Source of the DNA: Pyrenophora tritici-repentis | Lineage: Eukaryota; Ascomycota; Dothideomycetes; Pleosporales; Pleosporaceae | Reading direction: 5' to 3' | Assembly: GCF_003171515.1 (NCBI RefSeq) | Contig: NC_089390.1 | Location: forward strand, 9,428,274-9,492,273 | Length of the DNA: 64,000 nucleotides | In this document: positions 29,909 through 40,814 of the stretch, piece by piece | Layout: each line of letters starts with the position of its first letter | Numbering within the stretch: position 1 is the first letter of the stretch | Translations under genes and position numbers: made by a program | Notes under the pieces: model-generated | What the model was told of the DNA's origin: nothing | The model's input: only the letters and a program-made list of their open reading frames with translations | The model's database searches: none

Positions 29909-31648
29909 CTACTCAGTCCGCTTGCGCACCTTGGGCAAGGCGAACCAGCAGGCAAACATCACCGCATACATGCCTAGACAGACTGGATTGAGCACCCATG
30001 TTCCCAAGGCTTGCGCGAGTAGACCAGTCGTAAAGGGAGCTACCGCACCACCAGAGCTACCTGCTCCGCCGATGAAGCCAACTGCAGTCGTCTGGACGTG
30101 ACGAGGCATGAGGCGCGAGAAGATAGTCTGCGCGCATGGGTAGATGGGACCCATCAACAGACCGAGTAAGCATACGGCAACGGCATTTCCGATCAAATTT
30201 GGCGTCAACCAGGCAAGGAGTTGGAGGCCAACGAGGCCGCATGTAAGGATTACAACAAAGAACTTCTCGCCTATCCGCGGTGCTGCGTGAGTGAGGACAA
30301 AACGTCCTAGCAAAGTTAGCAACTTCACGAATACCGCCATGGATGCAGCTTACCCAGCGTAATTCCGCCCTGGAAAAGGTCAGCAATTTTCTCGATATTG
30401 TCAAACAGGCGCACTTACCCAGAAACCAGCCGTAACGTATCCGACCTTTGCAGGATCACCATTACGGTAATTGATAAGATACGAAATGAACCAGCCTGAG
30501 ATGCTAACTTCGGCACCCTGGTACGCAAAAATGAAGATTGCTCCGATGATGGTCACCTTGTTCTTCAGCGCAAGTTTGAGGTTCTTGAACTTGGATGCTG
30601 CGTCCTCTGTAGCCGTTTGCCTGGTCGAAGTGGGCTCCAGAAGAGACTCCTCGGCGTCCTCGGTGTAGGACCAGAATGTTAATCCCGCGAATGCGATGCA
30701 GAAGAATCGCAAGCCGACGGTAAGGAAGTAAAATCGGGACCAAAGAATACCCCTTGAGACGATGGCTGTTCCGATGATGGGTGCGATAATGCCACCCACG
30801 CTGTAACTGCCATGTGCCAGACCCAGGATGACACTTGGTGGATGCGTGTTCGCGCAATACACATTATTGAGAGCCAGATTGATAGCAGCACCGAATCCCA
30901 AGAGGAAGAAGCTGTTCTTGTCAGCGATCTTCTCTTCACAGATGACCATGAACTTACGCGGTAACTACTAGTGGATAAGGAGGTGTGCAAACGAGAATGA
31001 CATGAGCAGATAATCCGATCAACTCCGCGGTGATCAACGTTTTCGCCCTTCCAAACTTCCCCAAGATAATGTTTGTAAAGAAAGCAGCGGAAATGAAACC
31101 AATAGCATTGGTAACGAACACCAACGACATGATGGCGTATGAGATGTGGTAGTACGACTCAATGTATGGGATCAAAGCACCAACAACTGCGTGGTTATTA
31201 GTATGTGGTCACAGTTCCTCAAATACAAGGTCTTAAGTCAAGTACGCGGTTTTCCCTTCAGTTCTTACTCACCAGAATCATTCATCCCATTAGAAAAGTA
31301 AATGCTACAACAGCACAGAATCCTCCACTTGGTCATCCGATCACCATTCCACCTTCGTATCAACCCAACAGCATCATCGTGACTAGGCGTCGGCGGCCGA
31401 CTCATCTCAAGTTCATTCGGCGTCCTCGGTGTTTGGAAGCCCTTTTGCATGTCCTGGCCAGGCGCAGGTTTCCGACCTTCGCCATCATTCTTGCTGGACG
31501 ATAAGTCGTTCAGCTCGACGGGCTCTGGCAGTATACCCACTTCATTGAGGGTATGGGGTACTTTGCCCTTGCTCTTCTGGTAGGTAGGCTCGGGATTGGC
31601 AATGTTGGAAGCGGGTTGTATGTCGAACAGCCTGTGAAGCGCCGACAT
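29909..31648 (-). CDS. MFS transporter, FucP/BSC6-like
   Basis: Five exons (31273-31648, 30958-31186, 30419-30911, 30354-30369, 29909-30306) encode 503 residues. All phases agree, including a 16-nt micro-exon that supplies GGITL in the conserved GFWGGITLGR motif; its two flanking introns are 47 and 49 nt. A cytosolic N-terminus of about 100 residues precedes the first helix (CCCSIYFSNGMNDSVVGALI). FVTNAIGFISAAFFTN, FFLLGFGAAINLALNN and GPIYPCAQTIFSRLMP are typical of fungal members of the fucose-permease-like MFS branch. It should sit in a membrane and move a small solute or drug by proton coupling; the substrate is unknown. I chose the ATG at 31648 (MSALHRLFD). Confidence 0.87.
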
Positions 31649-32384
31649 TGTGCCAGTATTCCGCGTTGGTTGGAGGGTGTGTGAACGCGAAGAGGGAGTG
31701 AAGATCCTCAAGTAGAGGGTCTTCTCACACGAGAAGGTATACAAAAATCTGAGAAGCGGTACTTGGAGAACGACTAACGGATGAGAATACGAGTTGAGGA
31801 ATTGGGAAGGTATGCCGACACCGAGCTCACAGCCGGAGCATCGGAGGTACTTATCAAGACAGTTCGTGAGCGATATTGATGGATGAATAATACAGATAGC
31901 TGATGATAATCATGTGTAGCATTGTAGGCCGTGTGAGTGAATCCACAGTATTAGGTTCAATGACAGACCTATCAAACATGCTAGACTACGCATTTGATGC
32001 TTGCACTGCAGTAGCAGTGGAGATGCAGAACAATTATCTATTACCTAGTTTGCTTCACGACCGCTGTGGTGCACATAGACGCGTCTAATCGGTCTCCAAA
32101 ACTAATCACCATACTGCTCGCAACGAGTAACAGATCCGCTGGTTGGAGAAGGTCCAAGTCTAGACCGCGAAGCTAAAGAAAGCGTTGGTTACCCCAACGG
32201 TGCAGAAAATGCGAGGTTTCCACACGTCAAGGCGGCCCGAGTTTCCCCTCTCGGGCTCGGCGATAACTTCCTGTTCCCGAAATTTCTCACCCACCCCCTC
32301 CATCATCGCATTGCACCAGGGACTTATCGCGATCTACCCACCGTCTACTCCACACTTTGTGCATACCCTTTAATTCCTCTGATA
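31649..32384. promoter_or_regulatory. Divergent promoter region between the MFS transporter and EIF1AD genes
   Basis: The two genes start at either edge and read outward, so both promoters lie here. Pyrimidine-rich runs occur just upstream of EIF1AD (32275-32380). I see no clear TATA box, as expected for a housekeeping gene. Confidence 0.5.
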
Positions 32385-32861
32385 ATGGCAAGACCCAAGC
32401 GCGCCGTTCTCGCCACTATCGACAGCACTGTCACGCCGCCGGATTCCCTGCCTCCGAACCACACGCTTGCGCGCATCACACGCGCCGAGGGCAAGAACAT
32501 CTACGCTGCTGAGCTGCCAGACGGCAAACCCATGCTTGCAGAGCTCGAGCCAAAGTTCCGCTCAACCGTGTGGATAAAGCGCGGCAGCTATGTCGTCGTC
32601 GACACGACCGCGTTGGCAGACAGGGAGAACAAACTAGACGGGGAAATCGTAAACATAGTCCGGGACGAAAAGGCGTGGAGGAAGATGAGCTACTGGTATG
32701 TATATGGGTATCGTAATTTACTCTTTTTGCACAAAGATACTAATACGCTGTTGTTGTACAGGCCAAAGGAATTTGCAAAGAAATCTACGTATGTCGCGGA
32801 TAGCGACGAGGAGGAATCCACGGTCGGAAAGATGCCACCCTCGGACTCGGATGAAGAGTGA
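32385..32861 (+). CDS. EIF1AD: EIF1AD homologue, S1-like OB-fold RNA-binding protein
   Basis: Two exons (32385-32695 and 32762-32861) encode 136 residues; the 66-nt intron has GTATGT and TACTAATAC. After a basic leader comes an eIF1A/S1-type OB fold: LARITRAEGKNIYAAELPDG, then LAELEPKFRSTVWIKRGSYV and EIVNIVRDEKAWRKM. The splice gives SYW-PKEF, then an acidic serine tail (DSDEEESTVGKMPPSDSDEE), as in animal EIF1AD/obelin-like homologues. The protein is thought to be nuclear and linked to RNA or ribosome maturation. It ends 14 bp from the convergent ALG3 stop, so the 3' UTRs must overlap. Confidence 0.9.
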   Translation: MARPKRAVLATIDSTVTPPDSLPPNHTLARITRAEGKNIYAAELPDGKPMLAELEPKFRSTVWIKRGSYVVVDTTALADRENKLDGEIVNIVRDEKAWRKMSYWYVYGYRNLLFLHKDTNTLLLYRPKEFAKKSTYVADSDEEESTVGKMPPSDSDEE

Positions 32862-32875
32862 TATGCCCAGCACGC

Positions 32876-34417
32876 TCACTCTTTATGCGGATGGTCGTCT
32901 TCGATGACTCCTTTGGTCACTCCTTCGTACTCCTTTCTCGTTCCCCACCATACTCCCGCGACCGTAATCGCCAGTACGCCGACTGCCGTTGCCGAACTCA
33001 GAGGTGTACTCGGATACACATTCCATGCCCACTCTTGCGCGCCCCATAGTGCATACACCGCGATCGGGTTGAAACCTGCCTTCCAGAGCAGGAATGGCGT
33101 ACACCACGCAATGTACGCGTAAAACTGGTAGTGCAGGCTTCTTGCGCAAAGCAGGCCGACAGTCATTCCCGTTAGAATCGTGGTCGTGGTGAAGTCTGGG
33201 GTGATTTTGCTGGCCATGGTGTCCTGGTCGCGAGGCTCAATGGTCGGTACACAGAGTTTGAGGAATCCACGGAAGCTGCGTTTGGAAGGTTTGATCCACC
33301 TGGTCAACATAAACACGAACAAAAGGCCGATGTTCAGGGCCAGCAGTCCGAGGGCAAACGGCTTTGAGAGGAAAACGGACTCCGGGACAAAGCGCCAGTT
33401 AACGGTCCACTTGTAGAGAAACGAGCGGCCAAAGTTGAAAGCGGCGGGAAAGTACGATAGCGATCTCTTCCTAAACGGATATCCGAACAGAATCTAGATA
33501 TCAAAATTAGCAACCAAGCCATCAAAAAAATGCGAATACACATACCGCAACCTGTCCAATAATCATAGCCTGCGTCAGCGCCTCCCTACCCCCAAGCTTC
33601 ATCACCATGATAATGCCAATCGCCGGCAACGGCAGCAGCAAAGTCATCTTGACATTCAGACCCGTGCTATACAGCGCACTCCCAATATGCCACTGATTGC
33701 GCTGATAGCAATAAATCGCCAGCCAAAAGAACAGAGCCGCAAAACAATCGTTGAAGCACCTCAGCACGAAAATGCTATGTAGCCTCTTTGACAGAATAAG
33801 CAGGGGGAAGATGTATGGTGGGACCTACATCTCCAATTAGCACGTCTGTTAAGAAAAAAGCAAAAGAACCCCATCAAAACTTACCCTAGCCCTCCTATAA
33901 CACTGGATCACAACCGCCAGCGTAAGCAAATACACCAGCGCGAAGATATACTGCGCAAGCGCTATATTCTTCCCCTCGTCTGTCCACGCGTACAGGTACC
34001 TGTAGATCCAGACGTGGGCGCCGGGGTACACGAGGGGTCCTGTGTCGCCGCTGATTTTGGCGTAGTCGCGCTCGCCTTTGAGGTATATGGCGATTTGTTG
34101 CATGTATGTTGTCCAGTCGATTTCGGTGTCTAGGGGGTGGTTAGGGGTTGCGTGGAGGGACACGTGGAGGGACACGTGGTGGGATTGAACTCCAGATGGT
34201 ACGGGAATGGGGATGGCGATGTGGTGGATGGGAACAACGGGAATGGCATATGGGGTTTGATGAATGGACAGATGGAGTGATGGATGGGCAACTAACATGG
34301 TATCTTCTCAATAACCGCACCACAAAGTGCCGCATCAGCGATCAATAGCAGCGGCGTCATCCATCTCGTATGTTCGGGGTTAAACGCCAAATCCTTGACG
34401 CGCGTAAGTAATGACAT
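32876..34417 (-). CDS. ALG3: ALG3, dolichyl-P-mannose:Man5GlcNAc2-PP-dolichol alpha-1,3-mannosyltransferase
   Basis: Four exons (34297-34417, 33885-34129, 33546-33824, 32876-33493) encode 420 residues. The enzyme adds the first lumenal mannose to the lipid-linked oligosaccharide in the ER for N-glycosylation. The junction of exons 1 and 2 recreates KIPYTEIDW, the ALG3 lumenal signature, followed by YMQQI and [14 protein letters not shown]. Later come [28 protein letters not shown], and the C-terminal [15 protein letters not shown] and [11 protein letters not shown]. About ten membrane helices are visible. The first intron uses GTTAGT, is 167 nt long and contains a short tandem repeat near 34154-34181. 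The last residues (DDHPHKE) are a lysine-containing ER-type tail. Confidence 0.94.
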
Positions 34418-35314
34418 GGCGCTCTCCAATGTGTGTCTGGTGTATCCTCTCGTCGTTCCTGTGTCGTTCCGTGTTCAATCAACTTTCCCAGAAAGAAACT
34501 CGGATCTGACAGGTGTTATAACCGCGATCAATCCCCCCCAAACTAATCCTGTCACGTGCAGCTTTGCAAAGGTCAATATGTTGGCCTGGACGTTTCAGCG
34601 TTACATGGGTTGTGTGGGATGGGTTTCAGCTGCCCAGTGGGTTTCGCGTCGAGGGGGCGTGTTCGCGAAACTTTGTGGCCTAGGGTGTAAATGTTGTATG
34701 CAGGTGCAGGTGGGCTGAGCTAGGCGGCGCGCTGGGCTATTTCGGTGGCGGCCGCGTTTTTTTGCTGCGGGGCGCGCCAGGGCGGATGGGTCCGTCGGCG
34801 CGTGGGATCGGGGAATTGCAGGCGTGGGCGCGTGAACGTGGTGATGTGTCGTGCGTCCCTCTCTCCTTGTTTTTTGCGCGGCGTTTCTGGGTAAGCTTGT
34901 TTGAATGTATTGTGTTCGGGGTGGTTGGGAGTTTGTTCAAGGCGCTTGCTGGAGGGATATATTCGTTGTTGATTGTAGGGCTTTCTCAGAAGTCATGATC
35001 ACGGCGGCGCGTCTTGGACGTGCAACAACCAGATTGGCTGTGGCAGCGCAACGTAGGCGATTACACATTCAATTAATCGCATAGGATACGAATTATTACA
35101 ATTGTAAGGCTCAAGACGGGAAGACAGGATATATCATGGTCAAGTCAGGACTGGCAGCTCGATGATGTAATTGTGGTGATGCCTATCAATCCATCTATTC
35201 AAGTCTGGATAGAACCAAATGGTTCCAAGGTATATACATGAATATAACCACTCCAGCACACGTAACATACCTCTCGTTAGAGTGAACACCATCAAATCCT
35301 TTCTACCAAAAAGC
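34418..35314. other. Intergenic stretch upstream of ALG3
   Basis: It includes the ALG3 promoter and the 3' region of the Alt a 1-like gene. A GC-rich part near 34720-34830 carries frames on both strands that look like chance. No other feature is seen. Confidence 0.45.
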
Positions 35315-35874
35315 CTACATGAACTTGACCATGTTGATGTATGCGTCAGCAGTACCGGTGCACGTGTAGTCGTCCCCGTGGCCATTGAGCTTGCAGACCT
35401 CAGGAATATAAGTAGTACCAAGAAGAGTTGTACTACATCAAAAATCAGCGTTTACCTCCACAATAACGAAGACCTAGCATATTGCCGAACAAAGACTCAC
35501 CCCTTGTCGCTAAGGAGGTTGCCCGTGAGAGCAATACCACCAAAGTCACGACCCGCGCCATGATCGCGGTTGTAATTGAACGTCATATCGTTGACGCCAA
35601 TATTGCAAAAGTAGCTGCGTTCATCCATTGGGCCGGAGCCGGAATGAGAGCAAGAGAATAGCAGCTTATTCTCGGTGGTAGAGTAGACGTCGAAGCTGAT
35701 GCTGTCAAAGTATGTGCCCTTGGGCCTGTGACCCTTGAAGTTGGTGAGTTTCCAGACGAAGTTGCCTTGGGCGGGCAGAGTCGAGGGTGCGGTGTTGCCG
35801 CGTGCTTCGATAGCTGCGGCGCTGGCGAAACCGGCGGTCGCAGCGAGGACGGTGGCGATGGTGCTGAAATACAT
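35315..35874 (-). CDS. Secreted AA1-like (Alt a 1 family) protein
   Basis: Two exons (35501-35874 and 35315-35432) with a 68-nt intron in phase 2 encode 163 residues. A signal peptide (MYFSTIATVLAATAGFASA) is followed by the AA1-like beta-barrel. Landmarks are FVWKLTNFKGHRPKGTYFDS, LLFSCSHSG, SYFCNIG, a C-terminal VCKLNGHGDDYTCTG and the closing ADAYINMVKF. Four cysteines are spaced as expected for two disulfides. The family is fungal and most frequent in Dothideomycetes; Alt a 1 of Alternaria is a major allergen that binds plant defence molecules. Secretion is well supported, the role here is not. The gene stands alone between long intergenic stretches. Confidence 0.88.
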
Positions 35875-37043
35875 CTTGATCTGTGGGTGGAGGGTTGTTG
35901 GAAGGTGTCTTGAATGGTAGATGGTCTTTGTGGTTGATGGCTTGGAACAGATATCTGCCTGATGTTATATAGTGAACGCATTCCGTATTCAACACAACCG
36001 AATACCATCGTCGCTTTCAGATTATCACTCCCCTTGTTCTGAAGGAGTATTACGAGATATTCGATAGCCAACACGTAAAGTCCAGTCTCGCCCACATCGA
36101 ACACACGATTAGCATCATCAATACCCCACCAGGTTCAAAATGCTGGCCTATGGGGGCGACTGAATGCACCGGCGGGGACAGCCGCGAGTAATGTTCTGGG
36201 CTGTTGGGAAACTCGTGACAACGTTCGTATGGGGTCGGGCATACGAAATGAAAAGTCTTGGTATTGAGGTATTCCGCGTTGTGCAGTTAATGATCAGAGC
36301 TTGATGAGTTGTCAGCTGGGGGCTTTGTGAATGTCACTATCGATACCCATATGCAGTAGTCAAATATTTTGTCTTGCCCCCAACAATTCCTGTTTTCGTG
36401 TCATGTCGTACGATACCCACGTTCGTAGTCGGGATTACGAGCTGGATCGAGGGTATCGGCTCGATGAAAGTTATGTGAAGATGTTCTGGCAAACGCCGTG
36501 AGTCTTAGAGCGATGGATCTTAGAATTCGAGATATTCGTGAACCTGAGTCGCGGGAAACATGATGGTTTCAGCTCGTGCATCTCAAGTTCTGTCTATTTC
36601 CAATTCTCGCCATATGCAGGTACTCGTGGAATTCAGATGTGAGAGCGGGTACAATGCGAAAGTCGTATCTGTTTGATCAGTGCTGCACCCAAAGGTTCAA
36701 TGATTCGCATCGCGAACTGATCGGAAACGAATGTGCGATGGGGTGTAAGCATTTAGCCAAGACAAGCGCGCGTCGGCAGACAAAAACGACTGCTGACTAC
36801 GGAGAGGAGTAGGTCATCGCGGACCAGGTAAGCTCGTTCGGCGGCATACAGGATCGCTGCATGTGTCCTCTGTGACATATGGAAAGCCCGGCCTTATTTG
36901 TACTGACAACTGTGGATAAATGTGACTAACAAGTCCAGAACCAACAATAAAAATGATAGTACGCTATGGAGTTGGGGTATAACTAGAGCCAAGCAACAAA
37001 GTAAAATTCACCGCAGTCCAAACGAAAAAAAGAGTAGTGTCCA
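35875..37043. other. Intergenic stretch
   Basis: Promoter of the Alt a 1-like gene at the left (TATATAGT near 35967) and 3' region of ESA1 at the right. The only longer frame (36576-36812) has no coding character that I can defend. Confidence 0.45.
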
Positions 37044-38699
37044 TCACCAGTTCCAAGTTCGGCTTGCAGCAGAGAACACAGGCGGCTTCCAAATTAATCG
37101 GTCTGGATCAATGCTCCTCTTCCCTTGGAGCTTTTCCTTTGCTTTTTGCCGCTCGCGTTGTGCGATGACGGCGTCCGTGAGCACGACGACGTGCTGGTTC
37201 TTGCTATACCGCAGCATGTTGAGGTTTTGCAAAGTATGAAGCACATCGTTCGTGGTCATTGCTGTTGCAGCTCCCAGGTCCTCGATATTGGCTTCCGTAC
37301 GTCCGGGCTCCATGAGAATGTCAACGAGGATTTCTTGCCAGTACGCACGGTATCCGAGAAGACCCAAATCGGACAAAGGCTTTTCCGGAGAGCCAAGCTT
37401 TCCCTCACGCTTGGAGAGGAGGTACGAAAAATCAATGAGAAGTTTTCCGAAGCCTTTCCGTTGGTACTGGGGCAGCGTTAAGATACAAGCAACGTTGTAG
37501 CCTTCTGCAGATTCCTTCTCTTTCGAGAAATAGCCCACAAAATGACAGCCATGTTCATCGCGTGTGCACATGCAGTAGAACAGAAAGGGGTCGACGTCAT
37601 AATAGAGCGTCTTGTGATCTAGGAAGAGCTTCGAGAGCAAACATAGGTTGCGGCACCATGTGCGCTGCCGCCGTCCATCAATCTCAAAGAAGGATACGTA
37701 ATCGTCGCGATAGATCTCGTTGCCAGGCGGGTGGAGGAGGTGACACTTTGTGCGGTGGCGCTCGAACTGCGTTACTTCGCCATAGTACGAGAGGCAGAAT
37801 TCGCATATGTAGACTACGTCCGAATCGACAAAGTCGATGGGGTAGGGAGAGAAGTACCACGGCTCGACTTCGAATTTCCCCATTTGAATCTTTTCCAGGT
37901 TTCGCACTCTTGAGATCTCGGTTTGATTCTGTGTCATGGATCCGGATGTTCGTAGCTTTTCAATCTCGTCTTCTCTTGAATAGTCCTGGGGTGGCATGGC
38001 CTTGGCGGCGGCGGCGGCATCCTGTACATCAACCAGGTCCATCTCTTCATCTTCCGGCTTTGGGGTGCCTTCAGTAACTTCACTAGTGACGATTAATTCT
38101 TGGTTCTCCTTGCCGCCTGCTTTGGAGGGCTTTGGTGCCTTCCCGGGCAAGTTGCTAGATGTCGACTCCGGTGTGCCTGAGATTTCGCGATCGAGCTTAC
38201 TACGTGAACGCTTCAAACTCTTCTGATCAGACTTGGACGGTGCTTTGTCGACCTTAACGGTAGTGCCCTTCTTCTTGTCTGCTTTTTCTGGCGCAGGCCA
38301 TTCGACTTCACGCGAGAGATCGATGCGCTCGGCCTCGATCCACTCGTCTAGACGTTTATTGAACTCTTCATAATGAACATAGAACTTTGGCCTGCCTTGG
38401 CGTGTTTGTATTGACAGTATTTCAGCTTTACGCTTCTCGCCATCCTGTGGTTCGTTAGTTGGTGGTCTTGATGTTCATGCAAACGGCAAGCGCGTCGCGT
38501 ATCGCGAAGTTGGCTGAGATGACTGAACATACCTTTTCAACCCATGCTTTCACACCGACCCTACGAGCCACACATCAGTACATGTTCCTGTTCTTTGCGC
38601 ATGGTTTCGCACCTACCTCAGCTGTGCCAGTGTGGCAAAGCCTGTTTCCACTGGTGCCGGCGTCCCGGAGGGCTCATGAGAGTTTTCACGAGGCGCCAT
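37044..38699 (-). CDS. ESA1: ESA1, MYST-family histone acetyltransferase of NuA4
   Basis: Three exons (38617-38699, 38533-38560, 37044-38444) encode 503 residues; the middle exon is only 28 nt. ESA1 is the nuclear acetyltransferase of NuA4 and piccolo-NuA4, acting on H4 and H2A. The splices assemble the chromo-barrel ([19 protein letters not shown], then [16 protein letters not shown]). A charged linker with [10 protein letters not shown] follows. The MYST domain has the zinc finger [21 protein letters not shown], the catalytic cysteine in [10 protein letters not shown], the acetyl-CoA loop [16 protein letters not shown], and the catalytic glutamate in [11 protein letters not shown]. Length matches the yeast enzyme. 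It shares a 278-bp promoter with REX4. Confidence 0.95.
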
Positions 38700-38977
38700 T
38701 ATCGTGCGCTATACGTTCCTTGATTATGGCGAATTTTGTGCTACGTTGTAATAGTTGATGTCGTGATGAAGTTGGTGATGCTGCACTTCTTTGTCGCGAT
38801 GGCTGAGCCGCCTTATGATCGGCGCTTGGGTCGCGTTTCCGCCGACATCTGGAATGTGCTAGCGCGCTTTTGAACTTTTGCTCGCGGGGACTGAGCGGAG
38901 AAAGACAAACGGCCAACTTCCTCGACAGCCATTGACACGACGACTTTACACCGCTATGCCGCGAAGCTGACAACAAT
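38700..38977. promoter_or_regulatory. Bidirectional promoter between ESA1 and REX4
   Basis: The two start codons point outward, only 278 bp apart, so both housekeeping genes must share this region. No TATA box is visible in the usual places. Confidence 0.6.
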
Positions 38978-40054
38978 ATGGCCCCAATAGACCCCGGTAG
39001 CCTTTCCAGCAACTGGAAGATCTTGCAGCAGCGGCTGAAGTCTGCGACACCCGCTACACCTACAAAGCACAAGAAGTTCGACGACGAGAAGCAGTCCTCG
39101 CTGAAGCGCAAGAGACCTCAACACGGCGATGGGAAGCACAGGGATGAGTCTGCAAAAGCTGTAAACGGCTCAGTGAAAAATACACCGCGCAAACCTCTAC
39201 CTTCAAGAAAGCGACAAAAGATGGAGGAGCACGTATCTGTAGGTGCGTCGGTCAAGCATCATGACGCAAAGTCCCTCTCCAAGAGCATCTCCATGCCCAA
39301 TCTGAAGAAGACGCCGCTTCTGAGCAACCCGAAAGACGCTGCGGCTGCCGTCTCCATCCTCGCACCCCATCCTGACTTCCCCGACATCGAGAACGAAGGC
39401 GTATCAGAGGTAGCGCTTCCTGGAAAGTACGTCGCATTGGATTGCGAGATGGTGGGTATAGGCCCGGAGCCCAATCGCGACTCGGCCCTCGCACGTGTGT
39501 CTTTGGTCAACTTTCACGGACACCAAATCTACGATTCCTACGTCCAGGTACCTCGTCAAGTCCAGGTTACCGACTACCGTACAGCCGTCTCTGGCATCGA
39601 GCCCAGACATCTCCGAAAAGACGTTGCGCGACCCTTTGACGAAGTACGAAACGACATCAAGATCCTCCTTACAGGTCGTATACTCGTTGGTCATGCGGTG
39701 AAGAACGATCTCGATGTGCTCATTTTGAAACACGACAAGCGCTTCATTCGCGATACATCCAAGTTCTCCAAGTTCAGAGCGCTGGCTACGATTCCAGGGC
39801 GCACACCGGGTTTGAAGCTCTTGGCAGAGAAGCTGTTGGGAGTAGAGATACAGGTTGGCGCGCATAGCTCAGTAGAAGATGCACGGGCTACTATGGCGCT
39901 CTTCAGGCTTGAAAAGGACGATTTCGAGAAGGAGATACGGCAAAAGTACGGACACATCCGCCTTGAAACTGTAGGACCTGAAGTGGATGTTGGTGGCGGC
40001 GAGGAAGTCAAGAAGAAGAGCAGGAACCGGAAGAAGAAAAAGAAGAAGAACTAG
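38978..40054 (+). CDS. REX4: REX4, RNA exonuclease of the DEDDh superfamily
   Basis: This single exon of 358 residues encodes a nucleolar 3'-5' exonuclease linked to rRNA processing. The basic N-terminal third holds several nuclear signals (LKRKRP, SRKRQK). The exonuclease domain starts near residue 145 with KYVALDCEMVGIG (Asp and Glu of DEDD). It continues with ARVSLVNFHGHQIYDSYV, ILVGHAVKNDLDVL (third acid) and GAHSSVEDARATMALF (His and last Asp of DEDDh). The tail is extremely basic (KKKSRNRKKKKKK), as in REX4 homologues. Length and layout are normal for the family. Confidence 0.94.
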   Translation: MAPIDPGSLSSNWKILQQRLKSATPATPTKHKKFDDEKQSSLKRKRPQHGDGKHRDESAKAVNGSVKNTPRKPLPSRKRQKMEEHVSVGASVKHHDAKSLSKSISMPNLKKTPLLSNPKDAAAAVSILAPHPDFPDIENEGVSEVALPGKYVALDCEMVGIGPEPNRDSALARVSLVNFHGHQIYDSYVQVPRQVQVTDYRTAVSGIEPRHLRKDVARPFDEVRNDIKILLTGRILVGHAVKNDLDVLILKHDKRFIRDTSKFSKFRALATIPGRTPGLKLLAEKLLGVEIQVGAHSSVEDARATMALFRLEKDDFEKEIRQKYGHIRLETVGPEVDVGGGEEVKKKSRNRKKKKKKN

Positions 40055-40814
40055 CCAGTAGTGGGCTCGTGCTCGTTTACTGGGGATTGGTCATGTTTTG
40101 CTGCATCTACATGGAGTCTCGCCTGCTGCGGGGATACCCTTCGAAGGTTCACTTGTATATCATTACTATAGGTTTAGTGTTGTTGCCGATTAGGCATTCA
40201 CATGTTGTATTCTGCTGTATGTAACAGCAATCTATCCACTATATCTTTCAATCACTATATAGGTCAAGTCAAACCAATTGAGGTACATGCGAGGTTCGTC
40301 CGTGTGAAGATACAGGGATAGTAAAGTTACCAGGTATAACTTGATGCTGCTTCCAAGTGTACATGTCGAGCCAGGCTCGCATTACAATTGGAAATTCGGG
40401 CCGTCATGCTAGGCACCTACCAGTAACATCTAACGCTATATGCGCCTTTCTACTCTTTAACCCCACCGCTGTACAACAACCAAGCTTTATGCAGTTTAGA
40501 AAGCCCGGCATTTACGGAGATAGTGTCTTAACGGACCACATCCCCACATCGAATGTCCTGCGCTATAATAGCTACCCCTCCACCGTAACGCCATATGACA
40601 ACGATTGCTCTGACGTTCGTTAGTAGCTCCGAACTGATGTAACCCACAATGAGCTGAATGTGGACCCTGAGATCGTCCAATTCGATGCGACGTCAGAATG
40701 GAATGATGCTTACATAAGAAGATGCGTTCGTCCGCCATCGTCAAGCCCAACTCGCAAAACCTTCTGGACTTGTACCCCCCACTTTCACCATAACTACATC
40801 ACATACTACGCACG
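40055..40814. other. Intergenic stretch
   Basis: This holds the 3' region of REX4 and the promoter of the aldo/keto reductase gene. I see no further gene or repeat. Confidence 0.45.

Noticed and set aside
34154..34181. Short tandem repeat GGAGGGACACGT
   Set aside because: It lies within ALG3 intron 1 and has only two to three units; a simple repeat without a likely role.
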